A DNA stretch of 52,411 nucleotides from Candidatus Omnitrophica bacterium CG_4_8_14_3_um_filter_43_15 (GTDB lineage Bacteria > Omnitrophota > Gorgyraeia > Taenaricolales > Taenaricolaceae), in NCBI GenBank assembly GCA_002783585.1, contig PFHB01000003.1:1-52411 (forward strand), read 5' to 3'. A program made the position numbers and the translations under genes. Numbering within the stretch: the stretch's first letter is position 1; every line of letters starts with the position of its first letter. Shown piece by piece: positions 15,379 to 23,400 of the stretch. Under the pieces are notes generated by a model. The model saw only the letters and a program-made list of their open reading frames with translations. It was not told the DNA's origin and did no database searches.

Positions 15379-15562
15379 GAAGGCGAAGGTTGATAAAGAT
15401 GCATGTATTGGATGTAGTTTGTGTGTTTCTACATGCCCTGAGGTTTTCAAGATGGATGCCGACAAGGCAGTTGTTATAGGCAATTCTGTTCCCGGTGGCG
15501 CAGTGGATTCTGCAAAGCGCGCAGCCGAGGAATGCCCGACTACAGCGATAGCTGTAGAATAA
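15377..15562 (+). CDS. Ferredoxin, single 4Fe-4S type
   Basis: A 61-residue ferredoxin. The N-terminal motif CIGCSLCVSTCPEVF supplies C10, C13, C16 and C20, and the C-terminal ECPTTAI supplies C54. This is the layout of one-cluster ferredoxins, with C20 spare or disulfide-bonded. The start is TTG at 15377, six bases after GGAGG; no ATG is available. It closes the redox cluster and may serve the flavin reductase or the Fe-S proteins. Confidence 0.88.
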   Translation: MKAKVDKDACIGCSLCVSTCPEVFKMDADKAVVIGNSVPGGAVDSAKRAAEECPTTAIAVE

Positions 15563-15592
15563 AAGCCAACTTTTTTACTCTTAACATTTTTC

Positions 15593-15635
15593 TTGACAAT
15601 AAAGCCCCGCAATGTTATATTTAGTTGCGGGGCTT
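15593..15635 (+). promoter_or_regulatory. Promoter with 11-bp inverted repeat across the -10
   Basis: TTGACA at 15593-15598 and TATATT at 15616-15621, 17 bp apart. The perfect arms AAGCCCCGCAA (15602-15612) and TTGCGGGGCTT (15625-15635) bracket the -10 box. It could be an operator in DNA or, less likely, a hairpin at the very 5' end of the transcript. The downstream ATG is at 15642. Confidence 0.65.
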
Positions 15636-15641
15636 ATTGTT

Positions 15642-16013
15642 ATGGAAAAAAACTGTGTAATCTGCAATAAAATATTTACGCCTACCAAATACAGGCCACA
15701 GGCCCAGGAGGTCTGCTCGGATCCTGTTTGTCAGCACAAAAGACAGCTCGAAAACATGAAAAGATGGCGCCGTAATAATCCTCATTACTTTAGGCAGGAT
15801 GAGATAAGAGGCGTTTACTGGAGAGAACTATACCGCCGCAGGATACGAAGGTGGCGTAAGGAGCACCCTGAATATTTTAAGAAATACAGGGACAGGTACA
15901 AGGCCCAGCACAGGGAATATATGCGTGAATACATGAGAAGATACAGGAATGTGAAGAAAAGAATGTTGCAGCAGGCAGAGCCGCAGCCGCCAATCAGCGA
16001 TATTTTGTCTTGA
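15642..16013 (+). CDS. Small, very basic zinc-ribbon-like protein
   Basis: A 123-residue protein. The N-terminus has CVIC and, about 20 residues later, CSDPVC, a plausible four-Cys zinc site. The rest is dominated by Arg, Lys, Tyr and Trp in a repeated pattern (NPHYFRQDE, HPEYFKKYRDRY, HREYMREYMRRYR), which suggests nucleic-acid binding. I do not recognise a named family. I start at ATG 15642; the frame is open to 15612 but that lies inside the promoter repeat. It is alone between two operons under its own promoter. Confidence 0.65.
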   Translation: MEKNCVICNKIFTPTKYRPQAQEVCSDPVCQHKRQLENMKRWRRNNPHYFRQDEIRGVYWRELYRRRIRRWRKEHPEYFKKYRDRYKAQHREYMREYMRRYRNVKKRMLQQAEPQPPISDILS

Positions 16014-16039
16014 CACTAGTAATATATATATGATAAATT
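16010..16039 (+). promoter_or_regulatory. Possible promoter for the second efflux operon
   Basis: TTGACA at 16010-16015 overlaps the stop codon of the previous gene. A TG-extended -10-like TAAATT lies at 16034-16039 (spacer 18). The -10 is weak, and TATGAT at 16029 is an alternative with a short spacer. Confidence 0.4.
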
Positions 16040-16106
16040 GTAGTAAAATTAACGCACTAGAATTCCCCCGACAAAATGGCAGAAAGAAAAAGAAAGGAAA
16101 TTTTCT

Positions 16107-18176
16107 TTGACCAGGCGTGTATTTTTCTTTTTAATCTTTTTGTTGGCAATAACGCTACCGGCCTTTGCCAGGCCTTCAAGTTCATCTGATTTTCTTATCC
16201 TGCTTGATATTACCGCGCAAAATAACCCGGATTCAGCCAGAATAACCATATATACAAATAAATTTCTTGAATATGTAGATTACGAGCTTCAGGATGGCTC
16301 GGGCGGCATTGTTTTTGACCCTACAGAACCTTTATATGTAAATATAGAAGGCCTGAATTTTGATAAAAGCGGCATTATCAGCGGAATGAAATTTGCCAAA
16401 AGCGCTATCAAGCAGGATGATTTACCCGAGGTGTTGAAGGCGGGTTTTTACCCGTTGGATTATCTGGTTATAAATTTAAAACTTAAGTCCGGTTACAGGA
16501 TATCGCAGCGGGCGAATATGATTGTTTTGGATATAGGAAATACTGCGATGCCGCTGCCTTCAGAATTTGTGCCAAGTTTTACATTAAAGCCTGCGCCTGT
16601 GCCAAAAAAAGAGGTTGCTTCAGGAGCAGGTTTGCTGCCGGAAGATATTGCAGCGGAATTTATAAAAACAAAACAAGGCAAAAAACAAGATAAGAAAAAA
16701 GAAAAGAAATCAAAAAAGAAACAAGAGCCGTTGGTTGAAAAAGTGTCCTTGCCGCTCCCGGCTTTAAGCCCGCAAGAGGCCGTGGCAATGGATTTTAAGC
16801 GCCTTAGGGAGGAGATTTTATCCAGGTCGCTTTCCGGCAAACCATCTTTAAAATTGCCGCAAGGCAGAAATGTACTTGGCTTTAATCAGTGCGTTGAAAT
16901 AGGAACCACTAATTTTCTGCCGCTTGTTATTGCCGAAGAGGAAATGAGGCTTGGCGATATGAAAATCAATGAAGCCAAGCGCGGGATTTATCCTACAGCC
17001 ACCGCAAAATATACTACAACAGACGGAGAAACGCTTGGGGTTGAGTTTACCGAAAAATCTTATGGCATGCAGGTTGAGCAGCCTCTTTATTACGGAGGCC
17101 GGCTTAAATTAACATTAAAACAGGCCCAGATAAACCGTCAGGTTGCCCAGTCGAAATTCGACAAAGCTGAAGCCGATGTGGTGTCAAAGATTACAGAGGC
17201 ATTTTACGGCCTTGCTACAGCGCAACTTAATCTCGAGGACCAGAAGGAATTATTCGTAAAATCAAAAGAGATGCTTGCGCTTGCCGAGAAAAAATATAAT
17301 CAGGACCTTACAACGAAACTGGAGCTGTTAAATGTCCAATCGCAATGCAACCAGATAGATTATCAGCTTGCTGTTGCAGCCAAGGATGTTGATATTGCAA
17401 AGATAAGCCTTCTTCAGGCAATGGGCACAGACCCTCAGGCTGACATTCGAGCCGATATGCCGCTTGATTACGCCGAGAATATTATAGATATTAACAAATG
17501 CCTTTTACTTGCATACCAGAACAGGCCTGAGTTGCATATGAATGAACTTCTGCGGGAGGCCGCGGAATATGAAGAGAAGATAGCCAGGTCAAAGGATGAT
17601 TTTAAGGTTGATTTTACAGGATTTGTCGGCCAGTCGGGCGGCGCGTACAAAACAGAACCGTTAAATATGGGCAGTGACTGGTATATGGGATTTAAGGCGT
17701 CAAAGCCATGGCTTGGCAATACGGGTTCTTATAATTATACGCAGAATAAAACAAGCCCTAAATTAGGCCAAAGCACAAGGACAGGAGGTACTAGCCAATC
17801 TCTTGAATTCGGCATACTGAATAATATGACGGCTTATTCTGAAAAGCAGTCCGCCTTGATAAGCAAGCTTAAAGCGGAGAATGAACTTGTTGAAATAGAA
17901 AAGGCGATAAACACCGAGGTGCGCGAAACCTACAGCAGCTATGAAAAAGCTATTATGCAGATACAGAATACGCAGGAGAAGATAAGGTTCAGGCAGGAAG
18001 AACTTAATACATTGAAGGCGCAGTCGGAAATAAACGAGGCCGCCTTGTCGCAGGTGCTTGACGCGATGGTAAAGCTTAATGATGAAAAGGCATTATACCA
18101 CCAGGCTATAGCAAGCTACAAGACCGCTTTGGCGAATTTAAACAAGGCAGTGGGGCTGATAGGGTATTTCAACTAA
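16107..18176 (+). CDS. TolC-like channel with N-terminal AMIN-like domain
   Basis: A 689-residue protein. Signal peptide 1-21 is followed by an AMIN-like beta domain at about 28-145 (ITIYTNKFLEYVDYEL; YPLDYLVINLKLKSGY), the kind that binds peptidoglycan in AmiC and PilQ. Then come a Pro-rich linker and a Lys-rich tract at about 189-205, and from about 255 an outer membrane efflux domain with two OEP repeats. Typical TolC is about 450 residues. The fusion suggests a channel also anchored to the cell wall; this is inference. The start is TTG, eight bases after AAGGAA. It precedes an RND adaptor and two permeases. Confidence 0.82.
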   Translation: MTRRVFFFLIFLLAITLPAFARPSSSSDFLILLDITAQNNPDSARITIYTNKFLEYVDYELQDGSGGIVFDPTEPLYVNIEGLNFDKSGIISGMKFAKSAIKQDDLPEVLKAGFYPLDYLVINLKLKSGYRISQRANMIVLDIGNTAMPLPSEFVPSFTLKPAPVPKKEVASGAGLLPEDIAAEFIKTKQGKKQDKKKEKKSKKKQEPLVEKVSLPLPALSPQEAVAMDFKRLREEILSRSLSGKPSLKLPQGRNVLGFNQCVEIGTTNFLPLVIAEEEMRLGDMKINEAKRGIYPTATAKYTTTDGETLGVEFTEKSYGMQVEQPLYYGGRLKLTLKQAQINRQVAQSKFDKAEADVVSKITEAFYGLATAQLNLEDQKELFVKSKEMLALAEKKYNQDLTTKLELLNVQSQCNQIDYQLAVAAKDVDIAKISLLQAMGTDPQADIRADMPLDYAENIIDINKCLLLAYQNRPELHMNELLREAAEYEEKIARSKDDFKVDFTGFVGQSGGAYKTEPLNMGSDWYMGFKASKPWLGNTGSYNYTQNKTSPKLGQSTRTGGTSQSLEFGILNNMTAYSEKQSALISKLKAENELVEIEKAINTEVRETYSSYEKAIMQIQNTQEKIRFRQEELNTLKAQSEINEAALSQVLDAMVKLNDEKALYHQAIASYKTALANLNKAVGLIGYFN

Positions 18177-18280
18177 TTCCCTCGCCGCGCCTCGTGATAA
18201 GAGGCGGCTCGGGATAAAATTTTGCCGAACACGGCATCCCGTGAACGGGACAAATCGAGATTACTGGAAAATTTCAGAGG
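18177..18280 (+). promoter_or_regulatory. Double-hairpin leader, element 5 (with 30-nt insert)
   Basis: It begins at the base after the channel stop. Hairpin A: TCCC (18178-18181) against GGGA (18211-18214), UC/UC loop, GCCGC (18184-18188) against GCGGC (18204-18208), with an alternative CGCCTC/GAGGCG pairing. Hairpin B: AAATTTT (18217-18223) against AAAATTT (18268-18274). Inside hairpin B are two extra hairpins, TGCCG/CGGCA and TCCCG/CGGGA. AGAGG at 18276-18280. Confidence 0.68.
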
Positions 18281-18286
18281 TGAAAA

Positions 18287-19600
18287 ATGGCCGCATTGAT
18301 AAAAAAAAGATTTAAGGGTTGGGGGGTTGTGCTTATTGTTATTGCCGCTCTGGTTATTATGTTTGTTGTTTACGCGGCGCCGATAGCAGAGCATTTATGG
18401 AAAGTTTTTCCAGGTATCGCAAATTTTTCTTTTGTTTCCAATCTTTTAAAAGACAGGGTAATACAAAAGTCAGGCGCTCAGTCCGCAGGCCAAGAGCAGG
18501 AAGGCGGCGCAGCCGGAGCCGAAGAAAAACAGAGGCCGGTGTCAGTTATAGTATTTAAAGCGGTAAAAAGCGATTTTGAAGATACTCTTCTAGCCATGGG
18601 CACAATAAAGGGCGTCAGAGAAATAGAGCTCAGGTTCGAGGCAAACGGCGTTATAGACGCCATTAATTTCAGAGAAGGCGATTTTATAAAAAAAGGCGAT
18701 GTAGTTGCGGTTTTGAACCAACAGGACGCCATATTAAAACTGGAATATTCGCAATCAAAGCTTAAAACAAGCCAGACGCAGATGCTTACGGCCAAGAAAA
18801 AACTTGAGATACATCAGAAGTTATACGAGTTGGGCACCATTATTAAATCAAAACTCGAAGAAGTGGCTCTTGAATATGAAAACACAAAAAGCCAGGTGAC
18901 ATCCGCTGAAAAAGAGGTGGCGTTTGCCAAACAGGAAGTGCAAAAGGCTTATATATCTTCTCCTATTGACGGTATTATCGGCGAGCGCGAGGCAGAGGCA
19001 GGCGAATTTGTTACGTCAAACACAAAGATAGCAACTGTTATAGATGTGTCGAGTGTTTATGCTGAAGTCGGAATTATTGAAAAGGATTTGCAGAAGATAG
19101 CCCTGGATATAGAGGCAACAGCTACTGTAGACGCGTATCCTGATGTGGAATTTAAAGGAAAGATCGATAATATACTTCCTACAATAGAAGGAAAATCAAG
19201 AACAATAACCTGCAGGATTAAAATAGATAATCAGGATGGCATGCTTTTGCCGGGGATGTTTGTGAGGGCGACTATTTTTGTATTTGGCCAGAAAGATGTA
19301 ATAGTGCTGCCAACCCCGAATAATACACTGCGCGATACGGATAATGACGGAAAATTTGATTCTGTTTTTGTGGTTGATCAGGATAACGTCGCGCATCTTA
19401 AGCCTGTGGAAATAAGTTATCTTACTACTGATAACGCGGTGGTTGTTTCGGGGCTTGAAGAGGGCGAGCAGGTTGTTACAGAGGCAAGGGCTGAGCTTAG
19501 CGATGGCGCGCCGGTTGAAGTTTTGGAGACGCAGGAGGGGCTTAAGCCTCAGGAAGAGCTTCCGGGAGCAGGCGGAGAAAAAGAGATGGTGATACAGTAG
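18287..19600 (+). CDS. RND efflux periplasmic adaptor (HlyD family)
   Basis: A 437-residue membrane-fusion protein with one N-terminal transmembrane anchor (about 12-31). The lipoyl half-motif EANGVIDAINFREGDFIKKGD is followed by a full helical hairpin (about 145-215), then the second half SSPIDGIIGEREAEAGEFV and a beta-barrel domain. Unlike the adaptor at 2669 it keeps the hairpin that meets the outer channel. Near residue 350 it has DTDNDGKFD, an EF-hand-like calcium loop. It connects the AMIN-TolC channel upstream with the RND permeases downstream. Confidence 0.88.
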   Translation: MAALIKKRFKGWGVVLIVIAALVIMFVVYAAPIAEHLWKVFPGIANFSFVSNLLKDRVIQKSGAQSAGQEQEGGAAGAEEKQRPVSVIVFKAVKSDFEDTLLAMGTIKGVREIELRFEANGVIDAINFREGDFIKKGDVVAVLNQQDAILKLEYSQSKLKTSQTQMLTAKKKLEIHQKLYELGTIIKSKLEEVALEYENTKSQVTSAEKEVAFAKQEVQKAYISSPIDGIIGEREAEAGEFVTSNTKIATVIDVSSVYAEVGIIEKDLQKIALDIEATATVDAYPDVEFKGKIDNILPTIEGKSRTITCRIKIDNQDGMLLPGMFVRATIFVFGQKDVIVLPTPNNTLRDTDNDGKFDSVFVVDQDNVAHLKPVEISYLTTDNAVVVSGLEEGEQVVTEARAELSDGAPVEVLETQEGLKPQEELPGAGGEKEMVIQ

Positions 19601-19617
19601 CGTAGCTGGAAAAATTT

Positions 19618-19692
19618 GCCCCTCGCCGCAAAACGCGATTAGAAGCGGCTCGGGACAATTTTACTAAACGAGATAGCAGGTAAAATCGGAGG
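19618..19692 (+). promoter_or_regulatory. Double-hairpin leader, element 6
   Basis: Hairpin A: GCCCC (19618-19622) against GGGAC (19652-19656) with one mismatch, UC/UC loop, GCCGC (19625-19629) against GCGGC (19645-19649). Hairpin B: ATTTTAC (19658-19664) against GTAAAAT (19680-19686). GGAGG at 19688-19692, six bases before the ATG at 19699. Confidence 0.72.
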
Positions 19693-19698
19693 TGTAAT

Positions 19699-20376
19699 AT
19701 GGAAGAGAAAAAGCAGGCAGCACAGCAGCCTTCACCAAAAAAGAGAAACGATTCAGTTATTTTAATTATATTGGCTGGGATATTAATAGTTATTTTTGCT
19801 TTTATGGTTGCTAAATTGTTGAATACAAGCAAGGCCTCAAAGACAGAATCGAAAACCGTGCAAGCTTCCGAACCTGCTGTGCAAGAAAAAGTGATGCCTT
19901 ATCCTGAAGAGCCAGTATCTATGCCTGATGCAGATATAACCGAAGGCGAGGCTGATATGGAGCAGCTGCCTGCAGAATACGCAAAGGCGCCAAGCGATGC
20001 GGAAGGTTTTTTTCAGACAGGAGAAGATCTTTATTACAAAGGGGATTTTGATGCGGCAATAGAGAGTTTTAAAAAGGCAATCGAGCTTGACTCGCAATAT
20101 GCTGACGCGTATTGCGAGATGGGCGTTTCATTTATGGAAAAAGCCGATTGGGATACTGCTATAGCCCAGCTTAACAAGTGTATAGAAATAAACCCGAATC
20201 AACCAAAGGCGCAGTATGCAATAGCGGTTAGCTACGCCAGAAAACCAAGCCCTGATGTTGCGGCTGCAAGAGAGCATTTTGAGATATCAAAAAAATTAGG
20301 TTTTGTTTATCCGCAATGGTTTGAGGATTTTTTAAAGCGCCTTGAAGCAGGCGAGCGCTTCCCAGGTCAAAACTAG
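19699..20376 (+). CDS. Membrane-anchored TPR protein in the efflux operon
   Basis: A 225-residue protein. A short cytoplasmic tail is followed by one transmembrane helix (about 20-41), an acidic linker (about 70-100) and two to three TPR units (AEGFFQTGEDLYYKGDFDAAIESFKKAIEL; YCEMGVSFMEKADWDTAIAQLNKCIEI; a third partial). TPRs mediate protein contacts, and the location between adaptor and permease suggests a periplasmic assembly factor for this pump. That role is inference. Confidence 0.8.
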   Translation: MEEKKQAAQQPSPKKRNDSVILIILAGILIVIFAFMVAKLLNTSKASKTESKTVQASEPAVQEKVMPYPEEPVSMPDADITEGEADMEQLPAEYAKAPSDAEGFFQTGEDLYYKGDFDAAIESFKKAIELDSQYADAYCEMGVSFMEKADWDTAIAQLNKCIEINPNQPKAQYAIAVSYARKPSPDVAAAREHFEISKKLGFVYPQWFEDFLKRLEAGERFPGQN

Positions 20377-20386
20377 TAGAAATGCG

Positions 20387-20439
20387 TTGTAACATATTGT
20401 TATATAATGAGTTAAAACGTGGTGCCTGGCACCGAGAAA
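20387..20439 (+). repeat. Palindromic repeat, copy 3 (GGTGCCTGGCACC family)
   Basis: TTGTAAC at 20387, 18 bases, TTAAAACG, then a palindrome core at 20421-20433. It fills the gap before the RND permease and ends about 8 bases before its ATG, leaving little room for a Shine-Dalgarno. The spacing matches copies 1 and 2 exactly. Confidence 0.7.
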
Positions 20440-20446
20440 AAAAGAT

Positions 20447-23400
20447 ATGTCGTTACCCGATTTTTCGCTAAGACGGCCTATAACAGTCATAATGGTTTTT
20501 ATAGGCGTAATTCTGCTGGGGTTTATCTCATGGAGCCGCCTTCCGCAGGAGCTTTTTCCTCCTATTACCTATCCGCAGCTTACCGTAGTTACCACATATA
20601 AAGACGCAGCCCCCGAAGAAATAGAAATACTAGTCACGAAACCCTTAGAAGAAACCATAGGCACAGTAAGCGGCCTAAAGCGCATAAGCTCTGCCTCCAA
20701 GGAAGAGACTTCTATAATAACCGCGGAATTCAACTGGGGCACAAATATGGATTTCGCTGCCCTTGGCGTAAGAGAAAAGATAGATCTTGTAAAAGAACGC
20801 CTGCCAAGGGGCTCTGAAGAGCCGGTTGTAATGAAATACAATCCGTTTGATCTGCCGGTTATGGTTTTAAATATTACATCGGACCTGCCGCCTGCTGAGG
20901 CAATGCAGTTTGTGCGCAAGGTTATAAAAAACGAGCTTGAAAAAACAGACGGCGTGGCAGTAGTGCAGCTCTCAGGCGGAAGGGAGCGCGAGATACTTGT
21001 TGAGGTGGATCAGGGCCGGCTTCAGGCAGCCGGCATTTCTGTTGTTGCTTTGAGCGAGGCCTTAAACAAGGCAAACCTTAATTACCCGGCAGGCACTATA
21101 GAGGAATCTTTTTATGAATACCTGATAAGGACCATAGGAGAGTTTAAGGCGGTAAATGAAATAAGAGACGTCCCTGTTGTTGTGGACGAGATACCTGTCA
21201 ACCCCAGAGAAGAAAATCCTCAGGAGCAGGGTATCCGGCCGCCAAAAGACAAAAAAACCGAAAAGAGGCTCATCCTTATAAAAGATGTCGCGGTAGTGAA
21301 AGATACGCTGCGGGAGCGTTCCAGTATATCAAGGTATAACGGCAAAGATAATATTTCCATTTCAGTAATAAAACAGGCAGGCGCTAATACTATCTGGGTC
21401 GCCAATAATGTCAGAGAGACAATCGGAGAATTAAAAGCCAGCATGCCTGCTCATGTAAAACTTAATATTGCATATGATCAGTCAAAATTTATAAAAGGCG
21501 CTGTTGGCGGCGTAAGAGATGCCGCTGTGCAAGGTGGATTTCTGGCGTTTATAGTGCTTTATATGTTTTTACGGCGATTCAGTTCGTCTCTGATAGTTAC
21601 CGCCAGTATTCCGATATCCATACTTGGCGTATTCAGCTTGATGTATTTTTCAAATATATCGCTTAATATGATTTCTTTAGGCGGCTTAGCGCTTGGCGTG
21701 GGCATGCTCGTAGATAACGCCATTGTTGTTATGGAGAATATTTCACGCTACAAGGAGGCCGGTAAAAATCCAAAGGATGCCAGTGTTGCCGGCGCTAAAG
21801 AAGTGGGTTCTGCGATAACAGGCTCTACGCTGACAACAGTAGCGGTGTTTCTGCCGATGGTATTTGTTATCGGCGTTGCCGGCCAGTTATTTAAGGAGCT
21901 TGCATTTACAGTGGTAGCGTCATTAATGGTTTCATTGATTGTGGCCTTGACATTGATCCCTATAATGGTGTCAAAAGAAGCGCTTAATAAATCAAAAAAT
22001 AATATACTGCCGGTTTCATTTAAAAAGTATCTGGCGCTTACTGAAACGTTTTTTGTTAAATTAAGTTTATCGGTTAAAGAATCTGTTTTGTTTATCAAAC
22101 TCAAAGAAGCGCTTTCCCTTGAGAACGCGAAAAGGGTTGTATCTTCGTCGTTGAGATTTTTCCTAAAGCACAGGATAATATGCCTGCTCTTGGTTTTTCT
22201 TGTATTTTTCATCAGCATATTTTTTCTGATAAATATGGATTGGGAATTATTGCCAAGGGTTGATCAGGGCCAGTTTATAATCAAGGTTGACCTGCCTCCC
22301 GGCACACGGCTTGAGGTAACGGATTCGGTAGTCAAAAAAATAGAGAAAGAGCTTTTTTCTCTGCCTGAGGTAAGCGATATAACGGTTACTATAGGCTCAA
22401 GCAGGGAAAAGATCTCAGAAGGCCCTATGATAGAGACGCTTGGGTCGAATCAGTCACAGATTATGGTTTTACTTAAATCTTTGGCAGCGTATAAAAAGAC
22501 AAAATATCCGCTGTTACAGTTTTTGATTGAACCTTTTTCCGTTAAAGACCCAAAGAAGGTCCGCACTCGTTCAACAGGCGAAGTGCTGCAGAGTTTGAAA
22601 TCGTCTCTTGAAAAAGACAATCTTTTCGGCGCCGATGTCCAATATATATTACAAGAAAGCGTTTTTCAGAATGCCTTTAGTAACGCCGCGCCTGTGGTTA
22701 TAGAAATAAAGGGGCATGACCTGTTGAAAATAAAGGCCATATCCGACGATGTTGAAAAGAACCTGGAAAAAATAAAAGGCGTCTATAGCGTAAGGTCTTC
22801 TTTTATAAAGCCCGCGCCCGAAGCAAAGGTATATGTCAAAAAAGACAGGGCAGCCGCTTATAACCTGTCGGTAAGCGATATTGCCCTTACTTCGCAGACA
22901 GCCATGAAAGGCTATGTTGCCACAAAATATAAGGAAGCAGGCAGGGAAATTGATGTAAGAGTGCGCTTAAGGCCGAAAGACCGTTCCGATATTAATAAGA
23001 TAAGAAGGCTTCTTGTACATTCGCCGCTTGATATCGACGTGCCTCTTGCCGAGGTTGCTTATATGAAAATAGGCAAAGGCCCCAGCCAGATACAGCGCCT
23101 GGCGCAACAGAGGGTTATAATGGTGTCAGCCGGCATATATAAAAGGCCATACAAAGAGGTGGTCGAAGATATTAATATTTTTCTCGCCCGGATGAAGTTA
23201 AGCCTGCCGCCTGATTACAGCGCAAAACTTACAGGTGAAAATCTGCAGATGAAAGAGTCGTTTGACAGCCTGCGTTTTGCGCTTATACTTTCTCTGTTTC
23301 TGGTTTACATGATTATGGCCGCGGAATTTGAATCGTTGTGGCAGCCGTTTATAATATTATTTACATTTCCGCTGTCTTTGATAGGCGTATGTTTCGGGTT

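Noticed and set aside
20402-20407. TATAAT in repeat copy 3 as a promoter for the winged-helix permease
   Set aside because: There is no -35 at a suitable distance; TTGTAA at 20387 is only 9 bp away. The hexamer lies in the variable middle of the repeat.
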